From positions 5,051,405 through 5,115,404 of the forward strand of contig NC_054876.1 in assembly GCF_018320785.1 (NCBI RefSeq): a stretch of DNA of 64,000 bases, in the 5' to 3' direction. A program made the translations under genes and the position numbers. This document shows, one piece after another, positions 32,901 through 42,690 of the stretch. Numbering within the stretch: position 1 is the stretch's first letter; each line of letters starts with the position of its first letter. The stretch is from Cheilinus undulatus (lineage: Eukaryota; Chordata; Actinopteri; Labriformes; Labridae). The notes below the pieces were generated by a model. It saw only the letters and a program-made list of their open reading frames with translations, was not told the DNA's origin and did not search any database.

Positions 32901-33857
32901 TTTTTCTTTGAGGGAAAATGTAATTGATAACTGTGAAAAAAATATTATACAAAGTAACTGAGATTAGCATTTTTGTCAAAATAATAAAGCCCAGGGCTGT
33001 ACCTATGTGACATGACTGTACCCCTGACATGACTGCTCAAGTTATGGCAGGCATTCAAATAGTGCACTCACTAATTGAGTGCTTTATCATCATCAACATT
33101 GTGGACTGAAACTTTTTAAAATGGAAATCAAACATCACAACATAAAAAAATTATGTTAAATCATAAAGCATCTATTTTTAAGCACTTCGCTGAAAAACAT
33201 GACAGGCAACACAGAAATGGCATTACTTTACATGAGTGACGTGTGAAACATGCCAAACTGAGATGCAAACCCTTCATGGCATTGTTGCTGTCACTTCATT
33301 TATTTATTGAAAATAGCTGACAGGGATTTGCTTTCTAAGACATTTAACAGTGATTACATTTCATTATAGCACAATTTTGTCACACTTATAATAGAAATGG
33401 GGGGGGGGGGCATCTTATTGCAAAAATTAAGTAATGCAAATTTTAAACAATGCAGCAATGAGGATTGCGTTTCCACGTGAATTACCTTCACTTCTGACAG
33501 AAATGCAGCATTTAATTCTTGAAAAACATTCCCTTTTTTGATTAAGAGATCAGAAGGTTTAAGCAAGAATTGACTTTTTGGTACAGCATTTTTTATGCAC
33601 ATCAATAATGTGTAAGGAGGAAGTACATGTGTCACTTCTGTATTGCATTTAACATTTTTCTCTGCTAGAATTGCAGAGAATCTTCTTCATAATGCTGTTA
33701 ATCTTTTTAATTACCTGTTTTGTTGGCCTTTCATCCCCCTCTTCCACATCCGTCATCAACATACTGTTTGGCCTTATCTTCCTTTTGAGTATATTTTTCC
33801 AGATGTCTTCACCCTTTATGAATTCCTTTCTCTCCTTGCAGAGGTCACTGTAGTTGT
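29954..33857 (-). CDS. BEN-domain protein, six joined exons
   Basis: Six minus-strand exons have GT/AG borders and matching phases: 33,857-33,715, 32,502-32,404, 32,237-32,093, 31,885-31,734, 30,980-30,764 and 30,069-29,954 (TGA at 29,956-29,954). The joined protein has a Lys/Glu-rich N-terminal part (ERKEFIKGEDIWKNILKRK), a short coiled coil (AQLQLKELKREIKRLKEDNY), a Ser/Thr-rich linker and a C-terminal BEN domain. That domain runs from VYIGDLAVLVYGRETLSSSS through SLTGRPS, KPQLNATKLDAIIG and KFPDISMQDVRHIIRKKCNN. BEN domains bind DNA or proteins in chromatin factors such as the BEND and NACC families. No stop or frameshift is seen in about 285 codons. The first exon is not identified: exon one as given starts within a codon. 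The gene lies inside the transposon and may be its accessory gene or a captured host gene. Confidence 0.8.
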
Positions 33858-35449
33858 CTGTGAAGTTTTGGTACAATGTGCAAATTAAAAGCAAAAAAGT
33901 TGGTGTAGAAGAAGTCACACAAAATACACTTCCATATAAAACATCTCAAACAATACACTAGAAAAAGCTTCTCAAACAACTATTGGCACTGCACTGTTTT
34001 GCCACTGAGTTGGGCTGTAAATAGTTAATCATGGCATAGTAGGAACATATAGCTATGTTTTTTCTTTCTAAACTTTCACTGGACAAAAAAACTATGAATT
34101 TTGATTGGCCAGTTTTGGATCTATGTAGGAATTACATTATAGATATGAACAAACAGTAACATTCATTCAGCAATTTTACGCAGATATCAAAAGTTGCACC
34201 ATGGTCAGGGTGAATACTCAATTCTGATTGGCTGCGGGGTGTCCGTTTAATTCGGTTAATAGACACGTAGTAGTTCCAGTGAAACTGTCTGTTCACTGTT
34301 CCTTATTAATGTGTTGGATAGAATACAATACATCCACAGAAATTCTAATAACAAATCTGGATACTTTTCAGAACATTGAGTTTGGTCATTCTGTTCCTTA
34401 TCCTTTTAACATCACAAGGTGGTGACAGTCTAACACACCAGCTGCAAGAAGCAGCTACGCTATCCCTGTTAACTAACTGTATTTGTGTCATAAAAGTAAT
34501 TTATGATACACTTTGCACCTTGCAAATATTTGTTATTATATTATCTTTTATGTTATAGCTGCATAAGGTGGAGATGAAGAAGCAGGTAGTAGTGCAAGGC
34601 ATTCTCAGTGTCGGAGCATTTCAAAATGACAGTGTCTGTGAACAGGAATTCAGTTTGTCCAACAATTTCCAAGAACCTAAATCTTTCCTCAAAAAATGTA
34701 GCAATGTCTATGGTCTCAAGTCATGGTCCCATCCTCTATCATGCAGTTCTAGCTACATCCTGACTTATTAAGAAGTAATTTTATTTGCTATTGTGCAATA
34801 TCTGTCCATTTATTTTTACAGCACAGCAAAAATTTTGAAAAGGCACATTCACATGAACTGTTTCAGAGTTTTAAAAAGAGACAACCCATTTTTGAAAAAT
34901 GTAACATTTCCTGTATTTTTTTTTTTAATTAGAATGTATATGTCTAGCGTTAAGGTCAATACTGTACAATAGCTTTGTGTCAACATTCAACACAGGTAAT
35001 GAAGAACTTAGTTCTCTTACAAAATAACTACAATTTACACAAAAATTGGAACTTAAACTTATTTAGATTTGCACAAACTGCTTTGTGTTTGTTCATGTGC
35101 AGGGTGTTATTGTGAGACGGGTTTTGCTGCCTTATGAAAAATACATGTATACAGCATCCTGTGTTGCTAGCCCAGGGGATCACAAAGAAAAATAATTAGA
35201 ATATGTCACCACCATTTGGACTGTCTTGATAATAATATAACCCAAGACTACCAAAACTGAAGGAGTAGGTACATAGGTAGGTGTTAGGTACTCTTTCTTT
35301 TACATTTGCAGCTCTATGGGAAAATATGAAATTATCATCCAGGACATGTATTTCTAGACATAAAAGAAAATGATCTGGCCTAATATTCCTGCTTTGTTCT
35401 GCCACTGCTAACATTTGTAAACTAACTAACTCTCTCTCTCTCATTAGGA

Positions 35450-36101
35450 CTGTGAAGATGGAGCAAGGTACTGGTGACGCGCCTTTGTATCCTGGTGCTC
35501 CAGGAACTGTGATGGTGCACCAGAAAATGCAAAAGTTCAATCATTTCTTGAAGAACTTTATTTTATCAAGAGAATAACAGAAAAATGTGACATACTAAAT
35601 GAAAGTGTCAAGGGTTTTGGGCATCCCCCAATGCAAGAAAATACCCCATCTTCTCATAGATTTGCCATTGTCAGGTTATGTTGAAACATAAGTAACTGCT
35701 TCTGGTCTTACAGCTATTTTTTGGTTGATGAAGTTCTGTATCAAAGTCAAAAATATGACCAGTTAAACAAAGGATGCAACAGTGCTGTATACTTGAAAGA
35801 TGGTACATTGTGTTTAATTCATAACTTGGTCATTTTTAAACAAAAGTGTGCACATCAACGGCCTGCATATTGTGCATGTACCAAACATTGCTGTGTGTTG
35901 GTTGAGGTACTTGATAAATCTAGCAGACCTTTATGTAAAGATTCACAGATTAATATAGAGAGTACTTTCATACAGGAAGTTAGGAAGACTGGAAATGTAA
36001 GTGCTATCTGGCCTGATGTGATAACAATGAAATGTGTTGTTGTTGAAACAGCTGACAAGTTGTACATTACACCATTGCGAAATCCATATGAACGTGACTA
36101 A
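35450..36101 (+). pseudogene. Possible CACTA-like transposase remnant
   Basis: After a CT-rich acceptor (CTCTCTCATTAG, ending about 35,449) the frame reads EQGTGDAPLYPGAPGTVM. After the TTACAG acceptor near 35,714 a frame of more than 120 codons reads DEVLYQSQKYDQLNKGCNSA through VYLKDGTLCLIHN and ends KLYITPLRNPYERD with TAA at 36,099-36,101. PLYPGA near the start and a final Y-x-x-x-x-PN-x-E-x-D block are features I associate with fish EnSpm/CACTA (TNP2-like) transposases, of which this would be the two ends with the catalytic middle missing. The likeness is weak and from memory. It is transcribed away from the BEN gene. Confidence 0.4.
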
Positions 36102-36479
36102 AAGAGCAGTCATGAGTTATATCAGGTTGTAGCCTATGATAGCAGCCAGTATGTGTCACGTCTGTTAAAATATTGAGACTTTAGCAAAAATGTGAGATTT
36201 ATTCTCAAATTAAATCAGAAAAAATAGTTTACCTGTTTCTGTGTGGGTCATTAACATTGCATAAAAGATTAAGTTCAGTTCCACCCATGTACTATTTTTT
36301 TTTATCAGCTGTTCCATTCCACAGCTGACATGTTAGTGAAAATGTACTTATGGAATATGGAAGTTCATGTACACTAAGTAGAAGCCAACATGCTGGGTAA
36401 AGAATATTTTAATAGGCTACTATCAAAAGAATAGGCACAGCTGCAATCCAAATTGACTTGAATGTTAGGCATGACTGTT

Positions 36480-36790
36480 TTAGTACTTTATTATACTTTC
36501 CCTTTTTATATCTTGATCAAAGTTTAAGTATAAGTATAAGCCAAATATAAAAGACTTCTGTATACTTCTCAGTTTAAGCCAAGTAAACTTAAGACTTTTC
36601 TGTATACTTTTAAAAATAAGCCAAGCATACTTAGACTTGTAAATATACTTGTCAGTATAAGCCAAGTATACTTATACTTCACTTTGTTAAGTATATCTCT
36701 GGTAAGTAAATCCAAAGTAAACTGAAAGTATACTGTCTTAAAAAGAAGTATACTAACAGCATACTTCAATAAACTTCTTTATGTTAAGGG
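36480..36790 (-). repeat. Right subterminal AAGTATACTT-type array
   Basis: The same word set as at the left end (AAGTATACTT, AAGTTTACTT and similar) is packed into the last 310 bp before the terminal TTAAGGG. With the left array it defines the element's architecture. This array is shorter than the left one (about 310 versus 830 bp). Confidence 0.75.
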
Positions 36791-36965
36791 ATGCCCCAAA
36801 AGCTGTGTGGACTGTAGCTACTTGAAAATGCAAAATGGCACCCTAAAACTAAAGCAGACCCACAGATACTACTGGTGGGTGCAGGGCCAGCTTTTGCTGA
36901 CAGGGATGGACTGGTGTGATTTTGTGGTCTTTGCAGAAGAGGATATCCTCATTCAGAGATCAATC
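36791..36965 (+). pseudogene. YqaJ-like nuclease, C-terminal part
   Basis: This is the continuation of the nuclease cut at 28,623. From the rejoined codon it reads CPKSCVDCSYLKMQNGTLKL, KQTHRYYWWVQGQLLLTGMD and WCDFVVFAEEDILIQR, and then stops. The Y-Y-x-x-VQGQL block carries the conserved Gln of the YqaJ fold. The C-terminal helical part normally following IQR is only vaguely readable, so the copy was probably already decaying. The frame in this half is clean. Confidence 0.75.
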
Positions 36966-37391
36966 TGTTCTTAAATGTGTTTGCCAAAGAGAGTCAGTTT
37001 TACTGAATTAAAGTTCTGAATCTATTGCTGTCATTTTAGTTGATAATTCTGTTAATGAATGTAGATTTAAACCAACACATGCAAACAATCAAAATCCTAA
37101 CCCTGCTTTTATTTGTTAATAATTTTATATTTGTTACACATTTGTTGTAAATACCATACCATAAATACAGAGGAAACTAATCAAAGCTGTACATTGTTAA
37201 TACAATTAAATAAAACACAAATTATTAAGCCTTGTCATGGCTGTCAGTGTCAGTTAAAAAAACAATGTATAAAAATGACAACTCAGACTGCAGGTCCATC
37301 ACATAAAACAAAATAGTTTTACACTATAGTATAAAAAGACCAGACTATTTCTTCCACTGCTGGTTGTGCATTATTTCTATAAACATCTCCA
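36966..37391. other. Unassigned AT-rich spacer
   Basis: Degenerate sequence follows the nuclease fragment, with no recognised domain. Part of it may be the decayed end of the nuclease-bearing element. Confidence 0.35.
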
Positions 37392-39258
37392 GCAGTAAAG
37401 ATAACAAGTAGTGGCCAGCAGTGAACCACTACAACTCCAGTGTTTAGCTGGAGCTCTCAGATAGATGCAGCTGGGATTTTAATGGCCACTTTCCACCAGC
37501 AGGTGGCGCCTGATAGTTGATTTCCCCCTCAAGGCTGATGGTCAGACTTGGACAGGTGCATATTTAATGCTAATTAATTAAATGTGCATAACTGCTGTTA
37601 ATTTACACTTTCTTAGCCTTTATTAACAAGTTTGACCAAAATGTGGTGATTAATGAATGTTGACATTGGGCAGTTTTGGTCCATGTTCTTACTTTGTAAC
37701 ATGCTTTTGAAATGTGTGATAGTAATGTTATAATCTTGTTTATGTGTGAAGAGCTTGTTTTTAACCCCTAGTTATTCTGGAGTAATAATGTTGAGCTTTT
37801 ACAGACACAGATGCTGTAACAAAGTCAGTATGGTGTTTATTTTCACAGCAGTGTTTCTCAGAGGAAGGTCATTTGCATCATGTTTGCAGTGGTTCACCAG
37901 TCTGACCATCAGCCTGAAGAGACCAACCAGTATCAGGCAGCAGCTGCTGATAAGAAGAGATTTAGGCCATAGTAAGTCCAGCAGCATACCATCAGTCTCT
38001 TTTGATATCCAGTCACATGGAGATGTTATAGTAGTAGTATTAGTCGTAGCCAGCTTTAAATGACTACACTTTTTTATTTTATTTTTTATTGTTGTAAATT
38101 GTGACACATCTTTATTTTCATTTGAAAAACACCAATAAAAGTCATTTGGTGTAGCTGTTATTTAAACATTTTTTGGTGGGTAAAACATGTCCAAAAAGGA
38201 AAAAGAAATTCAAAATTATTTTTTCTCTGTTCTTATAAATTATTTGTCATTGAAATGAACATGTAAACTTAATATTGACTAGCTCTGATGTCATTTGGTT
38301 ACCAGATGTCTGTTTAGAGTCTCCACTGGACATTTCTGCACAAAAACATTGCTAAACACTCATTTCTGGTTGGCTGTTCTTTGAGTTACAAGAAGGACTT
38401 TATTCCATAAATGCGAATTTAGAGGGGGGAGAAAAATAAATGTGGAGGTTCCCAGCTTCAGCTCATTCAACGACACACCAACACCATCCTAGAGCAGATT
38501 TCACTGCCTCATTTTCCATGATTTTTAATCTGACCTTTATAAACTTAGAGATGTTTTTCATGAATGAAATTTGGCCTGGTGGTTCATAACACAGCAGCCT
38601 GTCGTACAACAAACCTAAAATACAGATCTTTTATCATTTTACAGGACTTTAATAAACTGCTAAATAAAGCAGCATGGTTCATTTAAAATAAAACTCATCA
38701 CTGCTATTATGGGGGCGAGAGGCTTTGTCTGCTCTGAGGCTCCCAAATTTAGATTTGCAAATATTGACTAGAACCATGATAAAGCAGTTATTAAGCAGTT
38801 TATACAAAGGTCTTTTGATAGGAAAAGCATGCATAAGCCTTTTTTAGGGTTTAATCAGTGAATTAATTAAAGTCTATGTTGATCTTTTATGACAGTGTGT
38901 CACTTTTTCTTCTCTCTTGGGTCCTGAGCATGTTACAAAGTAAGAGCAGGGACCAAAACTGCCCAATGTTAACTTTCATTAATCACCACATTTTTGGACA
39001 TACTTGTCAATAAAGGCTAAAAAAAAAAAAAAAAAAAGTGTGAATTCACAGCAGTAATTCACATTTTTTCATTTGCATTAAATATGCACCTGTCCAAGTC
39101 TGACCATCAGCCTTGAGCATCAATCAACTATCAAGCGCCACCTGCTGGTGGAAAGTGGTTTATGCCATTGAAATCCCAGCTGCATCCATCTTAGAGCTCC
39201 AGTTAAACACTGGAGTTGCAGCGGCTCACTGCTGGCCACTTTTTGATATCTTTGCTGC
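37392..39258. mobile_element. 1.87-kb element with 310-330-bp inverted repeats
   Basis: Arms at 37,392-37,704 and 38,928-39,258 are reverse complements over their whole length apart from small indels, including an A run in the right arm. Shared words include GCTGGAGCTCT/AGAGCTCCAG, CCACCAGCAGGTGGCG/CGCCACCTGCTGGTGG and GCAGTTTTGGTCC/GGACCAAAACTGC. The 1.2-kb loop has one open frame (37,746-38,063) of no known domain. This is the form of a non-autonomous DNA transposon or fold-back element with long terminal inverted repeats. Target duplications could not be settled by eye. Confidence 0.8.
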
Positions 39259-40040
39259 GTACTAAAACTTGTGTTCTAGTGAAAAGGCTGAGCGCCTAAT
39301 AATCTCAAATTAAAGGGTCAAGACAATAGTGGAAAAGTTTGAGGATTAATTTTCCATCCAAAGCCATGGTTTCTGTATCAACACAACAACTGAAGTAAGG
39401 TTAACATGAAGCTACTAACAATTAATTTCTAATATTTATCATCAACACAAAAGGATTAAAGAAAAGCAGTTAAAGAAGGATAAAAAGTTGAGTGGATGAA
39501 GATCTGAGAGACCTCTGCTTGTCTGATAAGGGTCTTTAATAATGGCTGACTATTGGCACCTGTGGCAATTATCACTCCTACCAGAGATGAAGCTGCAGTT
39601 GCATTACTGACCACCAGATGTCGCCATTTAGGCAGCATGGAGAGAATTCACAACACTGCTGGAGATGTTTGACTACTTCAGTTGAAAATGTAGGACTTTT
39701 TGAACAAATTAATTTTCACCCATATTCTTGCACTATACTATACTATACTATTGTGTAAATCTGTTTTTTTTTTTATGTGAATAACCTGCAGACTGAGTTA
39801 TAATTTTTATACATAGATGCGTTTTTATCTGGCACTGGTAGCCGTTACAATACACAGTAATTTATGTTTCTTTAATTGTATTAATAATGTATATTTTAAC
39901 ACTCTAAACATGTAGTGGAATGAAAATTACAAAATAGTAATTTAAGGTAAGTATAAGAGCCTTAAAACTGTACTTGAGTTAGAGTGGTGAATCATAGTCC
40001 AGCCCTGTATTTAGATCTGAAACATATTTTCTTGTACAGA
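39259..40040. other. Unassigned spacer
   Basis: There is no supported gene. A minus-strand frame at 39,456-39,638 has no domain. A short (TACTA)n run lies near 39,733-39,750. Confidence 0.4.
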
Positions 40041-40044
40041 AACC

Positions 40045-40170
40045 TCCATCCATGGATGAGCTGCTGCTCTTTCTCATGCACCGGTCTGCTGGCCTGCCTC
40101 TCAGGGATCCAGCAGAACGGTTTGATATTCTCCACACTACAGCCAGCAGGATTATTAACCCACCAGCTAC
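40045..40170 (+). pseudogene. Transposase helix-turn-helix remnant
   Basis: The plus frame reads MDELLLFLMHRSAGLPLRDP, then AERFDILHTTASRIIN. This resembles the N-terminal helix-turn-helix (HTH_Tnp_4 type) of IS5/Harbinger-like transposases of fish. It is cut by the LINE fragment that starts at about 40,170 on the other strand. About 40 codons remain, with no catalytic part. Confidence 0.5.
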
Positions 40171-40955
40171 CAGGATCCAATGGGCCCTTGTGTTTTTAAG
40201 GATCGGTGAAATGAGAACTTCACTGAAAGTTGGAGGAAGGCATCCTAGAGAGCTTCCTTCATGATAAATCTTTACGAAAATAGGCACCATCTATATTGAG
40301 CTTAAAATATTCTGTACTGAAACTGTTGATTCACAGAGATTTGCCCCTTTTCATAGACTGAATTGCAGCCCTAACCTGTGTTTCAGTGATTGGTGCATCT
40401 ATCACCTCTGCCTGGTGTGTAGAGAGCTGAGGAAGTTCAATATTAGAGAAGAATGCTTTTATTTAGTCTGTGTCTGTGAAGGATCAAACCTTTAATGTAG
40501 GATTAATCTCACATGCCTTGATAACTACTTCTCCCTGTCCATCCTGGGATTAAACAGCTAGCTTCCTGTTGTTTTAGCTGTCAGACCAACAGCGTACTAG
40601 CTTTGACCTCATTCTCAAAGAAATTAACCCTAATGACAGCATGTTCTGACTTTTTATTATAAATCTCATTTAAATCTAATTTCAATTACAAACATCCCCT
40701 AATTTTGAGTGGCTATAGTTAAAACTCTGCTCTTTTTGTCCTTTCTTCAGTTAGGATCACAGCATTATCACTCTTGCATTATTATTACTGGCTGGCGTGT
40801 GCAAAAATTTTACCTCTTATGAATGCTTTCAAAGCTTCCCAGACAGTGTTAAGTTTATCTGGAGAAAGGAATTCAGGTTTTCATCCAAGATATCTTTGAA
40901 GGCTAGATCTTGGAATAAAGTATTGCATCTCCATCTACTCTTAACAGTCTCCTCC
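40150..40955 (-). pseudogene. L1/Tx1-like reverse transcriptase fragment
   Basis: On the minus strand, broken frames give SFESIHKR...NFCTRQPV (the EAFKAFIRG-like block), IKAFFSNIELPQLSTHQAEV, DAPITETQVRAAIQSMKRGK, then LGCLPPTFSEVLISPILKNT. The order matches the linker and start of the reverse transcriptase of L1/Tx1 LINEs. Many stops are present and the palm with the catalytic box is absent. The LINE is joined to a transposase scrap at one end and to a LINE of opposite orientation at the other. Confidence 0.65.
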
Positions 40956-40964
40956 TCAGTTCAC

Positions 40965-41880
40965 ATCCAACATCTTTCTTCTTCTTCCTCCATCGAGCTC
41001 TGTCTTCACCTGGAGTTGCCTGACAGCGCTGTTCAGGTCCTCTTCCTGGACCTCAGCAGTCCTTTTAACACCATTAGGCTGGTGTTCCTGAGGGACAAGC
41101 TGGAGCTTTCGGGAGTGGACCAACACCTTACATGCTGGATTGTGGACTACCTCACCAACCGCCCACAGTATGTGAGGACCTGGGACTATGTGTCAGAGAC
41201 TGTCCTCTGCAGTGTAGGGGCCCCCCAGGGAACGATGCTGGCGCCATTCCTCTTCACCCTCTACACTGCTGACTTTTCCCACCTGTCACCCACCTGCCAC
41301 CTGGACTTGGAAAGACCAAGGAGCTGGTTGTGGACTTCCATTGGCGCCCCCCATCACCAGTGAACATCCAAGGAAGGGACATAGAGATGGTGATATAAGT
41401 ACCTGGGTGTTCATCTGAACCATAAACTGGACTGGACTGATAACACCACTGCACTTTACAAAAAAAGGACAGAGCAGACTCTATCTGCTCAGGAGGCCGA
41501 GGTCTTTTGGGGTGCAGGGGGCACTCCTGAAGACCTTCTATGACTCTGTTGTGGCCTCTGCCATTTTTTTACGGGGTGGTCTGCTGGGGGAGCAGCATCA
41601 CAGCAGCTGACAGGAAGAGGCTGGACAAACTGATAAAGAAGGCCAGCTCTGTCCTGGGATGCCCTCTGGAGCTTGTGGAGGAGGTGGGGGAGAGAAGGAT
41701 GACAGCCAAGCTGTCCTCCATGATGGACAACGACTCCCACCCCCTCCAACACACACTCACTGCAATAAGGAGCTCCATTAGTGACAGGATGCTACACCCA
41801 AAATGTGTGAAGGAGAGGTATCGCAGGTCTTTCCTTCCTGCAGCTATCAGACTCTACAACAGAAACTGCTCAAAATAATC
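40965..41880 (+). pseudogene. LINE reverse transcriptase, catalytic box deleted
   Basis: This strongly resembles the reverse transcriptase of a widespread fish non-LTR family. Readable blocks are VLFLDLSSPFNTIRLVFLRD, CWIVDYLTNRPQYVR, VGAPQGTMLAPFLFTLYTAD, then VNIQGRDIEMV, YLGVHLNHKLDWTDNTTALY, FYGVVCWGSSITAADRKRLD and CVKERYRRSFLPAAIRLYN. Between CHLDLE (about 41,310) and RPRSWLWTS the expected stretch with the F/Y-x-DD catalytic motif is missing. Further stops and frame changes follow near 41,397 and 41,500. The copy cannot encode an active enzyme. Its 3' tail resumes at 42,430 beyond a MITE. Confidence 0.85.
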
Positions 41881-41921
41881 CCTGTGCAATAAAAAACATT
41901 TACATGTATAAGCTGCACACA

Positions 41922-41923
<2 letters not shown>

Positions 41924-41971
<48 letters not shown>
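41924..41971 (+). repeat. (CT)n(TA)n microsatellite
   Basis: A CT run passes directly into a TA run. The TA part is the insertion site of the MITE that starts at 41,972. Confidence 0.9.
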
Positions 41972-42424
41972 CAGTGAGCTCTCCACATTTTACTATTTTG
42001 AACAGGAATGAGGAATTTCAAACTGAATTCACCCAAATTTGAGCCGGCTCACTGGGCTTCTCTGAGAAGTCAGAAATTAATCAAGTATAACATTCAACCA
42101 CTAAAACTCTTTTTTTTTTGTTCAGGAATGCAAGTAAATAACTATAATTTGACATATTAATCAAGAAATATTAATGTTCTTTAATATTTTTTCAGTTTTT
42201 TTTGTAAATCCGTAAATTAGAAAATTCATGGATAACAACAATAATTATGTTGTAGCATTAAAAATATCATTTGGGTTAAAGAGCTTCTACATATTGGTGT
42301 ATTAACCATTGCAGAAACATAAAAATGATTTTGGTAATTACCAATGCTGTTAATTTAGGGCAGCTGTGGCATAAACCTTACTTTGGTTAGGGTTAGGGTG
42401 GTCTAATAAGTTTGTTAAGCACCG
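41972..42424. mobile_element. Tc1/mariner-type MITE, copy A
   Basis: It starts CAGTGAGCTCTCCACATTTT after TA. It ends ...CTAATAAGTTTGTTAAGCACCG before TA, the reverse of the family's CAGTGCTTAACA end. It aligns throughout with copy B at 60,481-61,029. Relative to copy B it lacks 92 bp right after the first CAGTG, so its left inverted repeat is gone. It interrupts the 3' tail of the LINE at 40,965-42,690. No coding capacity. Confidence 0.85.
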
Positions 42425-42429
42425 TATGT

Positions 42430-42690
42430 GTGTATATTGGTGTACATATAAATGTCTCCACCATAACCACTCTGTAATATATTCAAACTGTACATAAAAG
42501 CTGTAAATACTATTTATAGTTTTTTAATTTGTAAGTTACATTTCTATGTTTCCTATTTTGTATTTAGTGATTGTTCTAACTGAATACTCTTTGAATCTCT
42601 TGCGTGCTTTGTTTACCCTACTCTTGGTGCTGTAAATTTGGACTTTCCCTTTTTGGGACTAGTAAAGGAATATCCTATCTTTTCTTATCA
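42430..42690 (+). mobile_element. LINE 3' tail
   Basis: The stretch ends GGTGCTGTAAATTTGGACTT, then TCCCTTTTTGGGACTAGTAA and AGGAATATCCTATC. This is the 3' untranslated tail typical of fish LINEs of the kind at 40,965-41,880 (GGGACTAATAAAGGATTATC). It is the continuation of that copy past the MITE. Confidence 0.7.

Larger units (their letters stand above)
28624..36790. mobile_element. 8.17-kb DNA transposon carrying a BEN gene
   Basis: The left end starts CCCTTACAAAAAAGAA; the reverse complement of the right end starts CCCTTAACATAAAGAAG. Both flanks show AT (28,622-28,623 and 36,791-36,792). Removing the element and one AT rejoins the split nuclease as LLEVK then CPKSCVDCSYL, so the ends and a 2-bp target duplication are well supported. 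Both ends carry long subterminal arrays of an AAGTATACTT-like word. Inside are a minus-strand BEN-domain gene (33,857-29,954) and a plus-strand frame near the right end (about 35,450-36,101). I cannot place the superfamily with confidence. The arrays and the plus-strand frame suggest a CACTA-like element, but the CCCTTA ends and AT duplication are not typical of it. Confidence 0.8.

Noticed and set aside
33354..33635. Minus-strand frame between BEN exons one and two
   Set aside because: It lies in the intron between exons that already join in phase, contains a G run, and has no splice signals of its own.
28624..36790. Reading the BEN gene as an ordinary host gene outside any transposon
   Set aside because: The CCCTTA ends, subterminal arrays and exact rejoining of the split nuclease at AT place it inside a mobile element. 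A host origin of the gene itself remains possible.
37746..38063. 105-codon frame in the loop of the inverted-repeat element, and its antisense partner
   Set aside because: Open on both strands at once, with no domain and no start or splice context. Probably chance.
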